A stretch of 15,376 nucleotides of DNA from CAYSLA01 sp964431685 (lineage in GTDB: Bacteria; Armatimonadota; UBA5829). The DNA lies in contig CAYSLA010000075.1 of NCBI GenBank assembly GCA_964431685.1, positions 1-15,376 on the forward strand. The letters run 5' to 3'. The notes under the pieces were generated by a model, which did no database searches, was not told the DNA's origin, and worked only from the letters and a program-made list of their open reading frames with translations. The position numbers and the translations under genes are program-made. Below, piece by piece: positions 13,601 through 15,376 of the stretch (positions are counted from its first letter, which is position 1; every line of letters starts with the position of its first letter).

Positions 13601-15374
13601 CCAGTTGGACCGATTCGCCCGGGCTCACCACGTAGCGGCCAGGTGAAAGCCGCAGGGCATACTGTCCCTGAGTGGCAACGACGGAGCTGTTCTGAGAGAC
13701 TGATCTGTCGGCCTGATCGACTACTTCGACTTCGACCCCAAAGGACTGGTCGCTGCCCCAGTCATACACGTCCCTGGACTTTGGCCAGTCGGCACGAAAA
13801 CTAATCGTTGCTTCGCCGTTGTCGTCCGTTACGGCATTTCCTTCGGCAATGATCTCACCGTAGCCGCCGTAGTCGCTGTAGCCATCCCCGCTCTCCGATT
13901 CAAGATCAGCGTTTTCTTCATCAGCCGCGAAGAAGTAGTAAGGAGATCTGCGCACATAGTACTGAACCTTTGCGTTAACCACTGGCGAGCCAAAATAGTA
14001 GTTTGCAGTAATCTTGGCACGGATTCGGTCTCCCTGCACATAGCGCTTCTTTCCAAAAGCTACCTTGGCTGTGAATTCGGGCTTCTTGTACGCGGCGACA
14101 GTGAATGAGGAACTACTTCCCTTTCCGCCAGCAGCCTGCGTGACCAGCGAGTATGAACCCGTGGCGGCCTCCCTGTTCAGGTCCAATTCCCCGTGATAGC
14201 ACCCGAAACGATCAGTGGTGACCTGAGATCGGTGTATCAGCGTGTCGTTCGGGTCACGTACTTCAACGGTCACCGGCTGGCCGACCGGTGTCGCGTACTT
14301 CTCATCCTCGAAGCTCCGAACAACTCCGCGATATCTAACCTTGTGGCCAGGTCTGTAGACAGGCCTGTCCGTATAGGAATATACAACAAGAGCCGACGCC
14401 TGATAGGAATCTGCCCACGACGACACAAACGCGACTGAGTCGCCGTAGCGCGCGATCACGGTTCGCTCCCCGCCACGACCACCGCCCATCCTCGCGGGAA
14501 GAGCCGCAACTCCGTCATTGCCGCAGATGCCTTCGGCCAGCAGCGTTTGTCCCTGGTACAGTTCCACCTCTGCGCCGTCTACAGGCTCGCCTGTCTTGAT
14601 GTCGACCGCGAATGCAACCGTCTCGTCATAGGCGTTCTTGGCCACGAGTCCGATGGTAGTAACCGCTATCCAGCCGAATGCGTTAGTCCCGTCTGCCTTT
14701 GCACGGATCAGATAGAGGCCTGGTGAGAGTTCCGGAATGTCTATGCGCTGAGTGAAGACACCTTCGCCATCCTTCTTCAGCCCCTTTACACTGAAGCTGT
14801 CGATGACCTCGACAGATGGGTTTGCAGCAATCTGAGCATCAGTGATAGTGCTGTAACCATAGTAAGCGGTGTTTAGCAGGCGGGAAGGAGAACCGTTGCA
14901 TCTGAGAAGAAAATCATAGATGTTGACTCGCAAGATGTCGATGCCCACTTCGCTCGAACGGATGAAGCCCCGGCAGGTGACTTGTGACATCTCAGTGGGA
15001 GTGAACACGTGCTGATGAACGAACATCTCCATGTTCGGGTCGTTTGGCTGAAACTCAACTTCATAGGTGTCGGTCCTCGCTTCCTTTACGTCCACCGTCG
15101 TCTCTTTGGCGCTGTAGTTGCGAGAGTAGAACGACACCGTATAGCGTCCTGCCGGAACCCTGTCGAACCGGACGACTCCGTCCTCTCCGGCCGTCTTGCT
15201 GAAACTCAAATAGTCATCGAGTTTGGAGTTGAGATGCACGCTCGCACGCAGCGAAGCCCCGCTGTCGGCAGCGGTGGTCTTAACGACAATTGACCCAACG
15301 GGCGTACGCGTGTTCGCCTCAATCGCAAACAACACCCCAACAGCGAGAAGGGCAGCCACCACGGCAGGTTTCAC
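10689..15374 (-). CDS. Bacterial alpha-2-macroglobulin family protein with intact thioester
   Basis: 1561 residues, exported, predicted to trap proteases. A signal peptide (residues 1-20, ending AIEA) lacks a lipobox Cys, unlike lipoprotein YfhM of E. coli. Residues about 26-92 resemble a carboxypeptidase-regulatory-like domain (FDRVPAGRYTVSFYSR). An MG2-type domain carries YTDRPVYRPGHKVRYRG (about 332-348), and an MG3-type domain starts YKKPEF (about 429). VDEAIYA (about 823) and FEDTAFWSPN (about 885) flank a bait-like stretch. The thioester motif PYGCTEQ spans 1099-1105 with Cys1102 and Gln1105 intact, followed by an alpha-helical TED with GGWGWCEYGEEDPWMTAYVCYAL. The C-terminus ends in an MG10-like domain. 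An acidic Gly/Tyr-rich insert lies near 481-508. The start is a GTG three bases from the window edge, so no ribosome binding site is visible and an upstream start cannot be excluded. It is the first visible gene of an operon with VanW. Confidence 0.92.
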   Translation of the reverse strand: MKPAVVAALLAVGVLFAIEANTRTPVGSIVVKTTAADSGASLRASVHLNSKLDDYLSFSKTAGEDGVVRFDRVPAGRYTVSFYSRNYSAKETTVDVKEARTDTYEVEFQPNDPNMEMFVHQHVFTPTEMSQVTCRGFIRSSEVGIDILRVNIYDFLLRCNGSPSRLLNTAYYGYSTITDAQIAANPSVEVIDSFSVKGLKKDGEGVFTQRIDIPELSPGLYLIRAKADGTNAFGWIAVTTIGLVAKNAYDETVAFAVDIKTGEPVDGAEVELYQGQTLLAEGICGNDGVAALPARMGGGRGGERTVIARYGDSVAFVSSWADSYQASALVVYSYTDRPVYRPGHKVRYRGVVRSFEDEKYATPVGQPVTVEVRDPNDTLIHRSQVTTDRFGCYHGELDLNREAATGSYSLVTQAAGGKGSSSSFTVAAYKKPEFTAKVAFGKKRYVQGDRIRAKITANYYFGSPVVNAKVQYYVRRSPYYFFAADEENADLESESGDGYSDYGGYGEIIAEGNAVTDDNGEATISFRADWPKSRDVYDWGSDQSFGVEVEVVDQADRSVSQNSSVVATQGQYALRLSPGRYVVSPGESVQLEVETAGYNGRPAAERDVELSIGYYNWQSESNQASFVAYQTKKVKTDRDGKAVLDYVPTRAGEVVVIGKSRDSKGNVIKQETWMWAQGDGLDQQAENYRFPKLKIITDKKTYNAGDTARVVINSDVTGPTVLVTVEGTRIYDRYTVKLDNKSTSLEIPIRSTYKPNFYISACYISKKRMENQTVSARVSINEESLDVSIEPSKNKLEAGEKISYLVKCRDSEGRPVRAQFSMGVVDEAIYAIAEDGTPKMIPFFYARRYNAVSTAFSFPEIYLSDPDKAGMPEVRGEPRTRVRKRFEDTAFWSPNVETDDSGEASVTFDLPDNLTTWRTTVRAISSDTVCGEARNTVVVSQPLLVRLITPRFVVADDRTNISAMVHNYSGRGQRVEVSIEAPGLSIKGATTRRIQVNDGASTRVDWTATAGGVGDVEVKVVAKGVSASDAVEMLLPVNPRGVPRDFAEVGSIAGDKETAVCGLNVRDDAVLPATTTTVRIAPSLASAMLGSLDYLAKYPYGCTEQTTSSFLPDVILSRALERIGVRKPALERSLPDMVATGLSRLYRLQNYSGGWGWCEYGEEDPWMTAYVCYALIQARNAGFVVNDDILGKGLYRLQELAGSKKTPLDERIYCQYVMALAGKDARASLRSINYRSAKASSLAYASMAFGVLGSSDQQRSLLQMLYQKATVSNVAIHWGDSPETTAVALEATLRSNPNDPRAEKIVRYLMERRRGNYWYSTRETAMVLYAMTEYLAVTGELKPDYEAVVSVNGAVVARQKIGPDALFAPEMRVDVPADRLKPGSNRIEISRHGTGSLYWSVSGRQFVAKEKMPPLVSGSGISITREFYNPGPRFFSGDANAKLGSRITSCAVGDVVLVRVAIDAKTSFSRLLIEDYIPAGCEIIDKGTIERWDWNYWWVDKDVRDERISFFLDRVGPGRHVVDYQMRAGIAGIYTAMPAQVYAMYEPAVRASTAGVEFRVR
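12060..12080 (-). other. Codons for the A2M thioester motif PYGCTEQ
   Basis: These 21 bases encode Pro-Tyr-Gly-Cys-Thr-Glu-Gln, residues 1099-1105 of the macroglobulin. In thioester-containing macroglobulins the Cys thiol and Gln side chain form the internal thioester that binds an attacking protease covalently. Both residues are present, so the protein should be a true thioester type and not the degenerate MagD/YfaS type. Confidence 0.88.
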
Positions 15375-15376
15375 GC

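Overview
The window carries five protein genes and a partial sixth. Base composition, short intergenic gaps, sigma70-like promoters and signal peptides all indicate a bacterial chromosome. The gene content (a giant secreted protein of Ig-like repeats, a TMTC-like membrane protein with TPRs, an alpha-2-macroglobulin, a GntR regulator with a sugar-sensor-like domain) suits a free-living didermic bacterium with many secreted proteins, for example Armatimonadota, Planctomycetota or a related metagenomic lineage. The phylum is a guess: no rRNA or marker gene is present. I see no tRNA, rRNA, CRISPR array, transposase or phage gene.

Layout, left to right. (1) Positions 1-1704 are read leftward: a GntR-type repressor with a LacI-type effector domain (188-1381), then the first 22 codons of a secreted protein (<1-68) cut by the window edge. 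The regulator has an unusually complete promoter (UP-like A-tracts, TTGACA, 17 nt, TATAGT). Two near-identical 17-bp operator-like sites lie 116 bp apart, one at the expected transcription start. A degenerate third copy lies in the leader of the secreted gene, so a self-controlled local regulon is plausible. (2) Positions 1705-7755 (minus) encode a 2016-residue secreted protein: signal peptide, eight Ig-like repeats of one family, ten of a second family, one more of the first family, and a 'GWNLIGQPF' C-terminal module. (3) A 393-bp divergent promoter region separates it from a plus-strand gene (8149-9888) for a GT-C-like multi-pass protein with four TPRs, resembling the TMTC O-mannosyltransferase family. 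(4) Converging on it is a minus-strand operon: an alpha-2-macroglobulin with an intact thioester motif (10689-15374), overlapping by 4 nt a membrane-anchored VanW-domain protein (9895-10692).

How they may work together (inference): the right-hand 14 kb looks like a cell-envelope module made of a large beta-sandwich surface protein, a membrane protein whose eukaryotic relatives glycosylate beta-sandwich domains, and a protease-trapping macroglobulin with a wall-associated partner. The divergent Ig-repeat/TMTC-like pair is the most testable new idea. No unprecedented protein family could be demonstrated from sequence alone.
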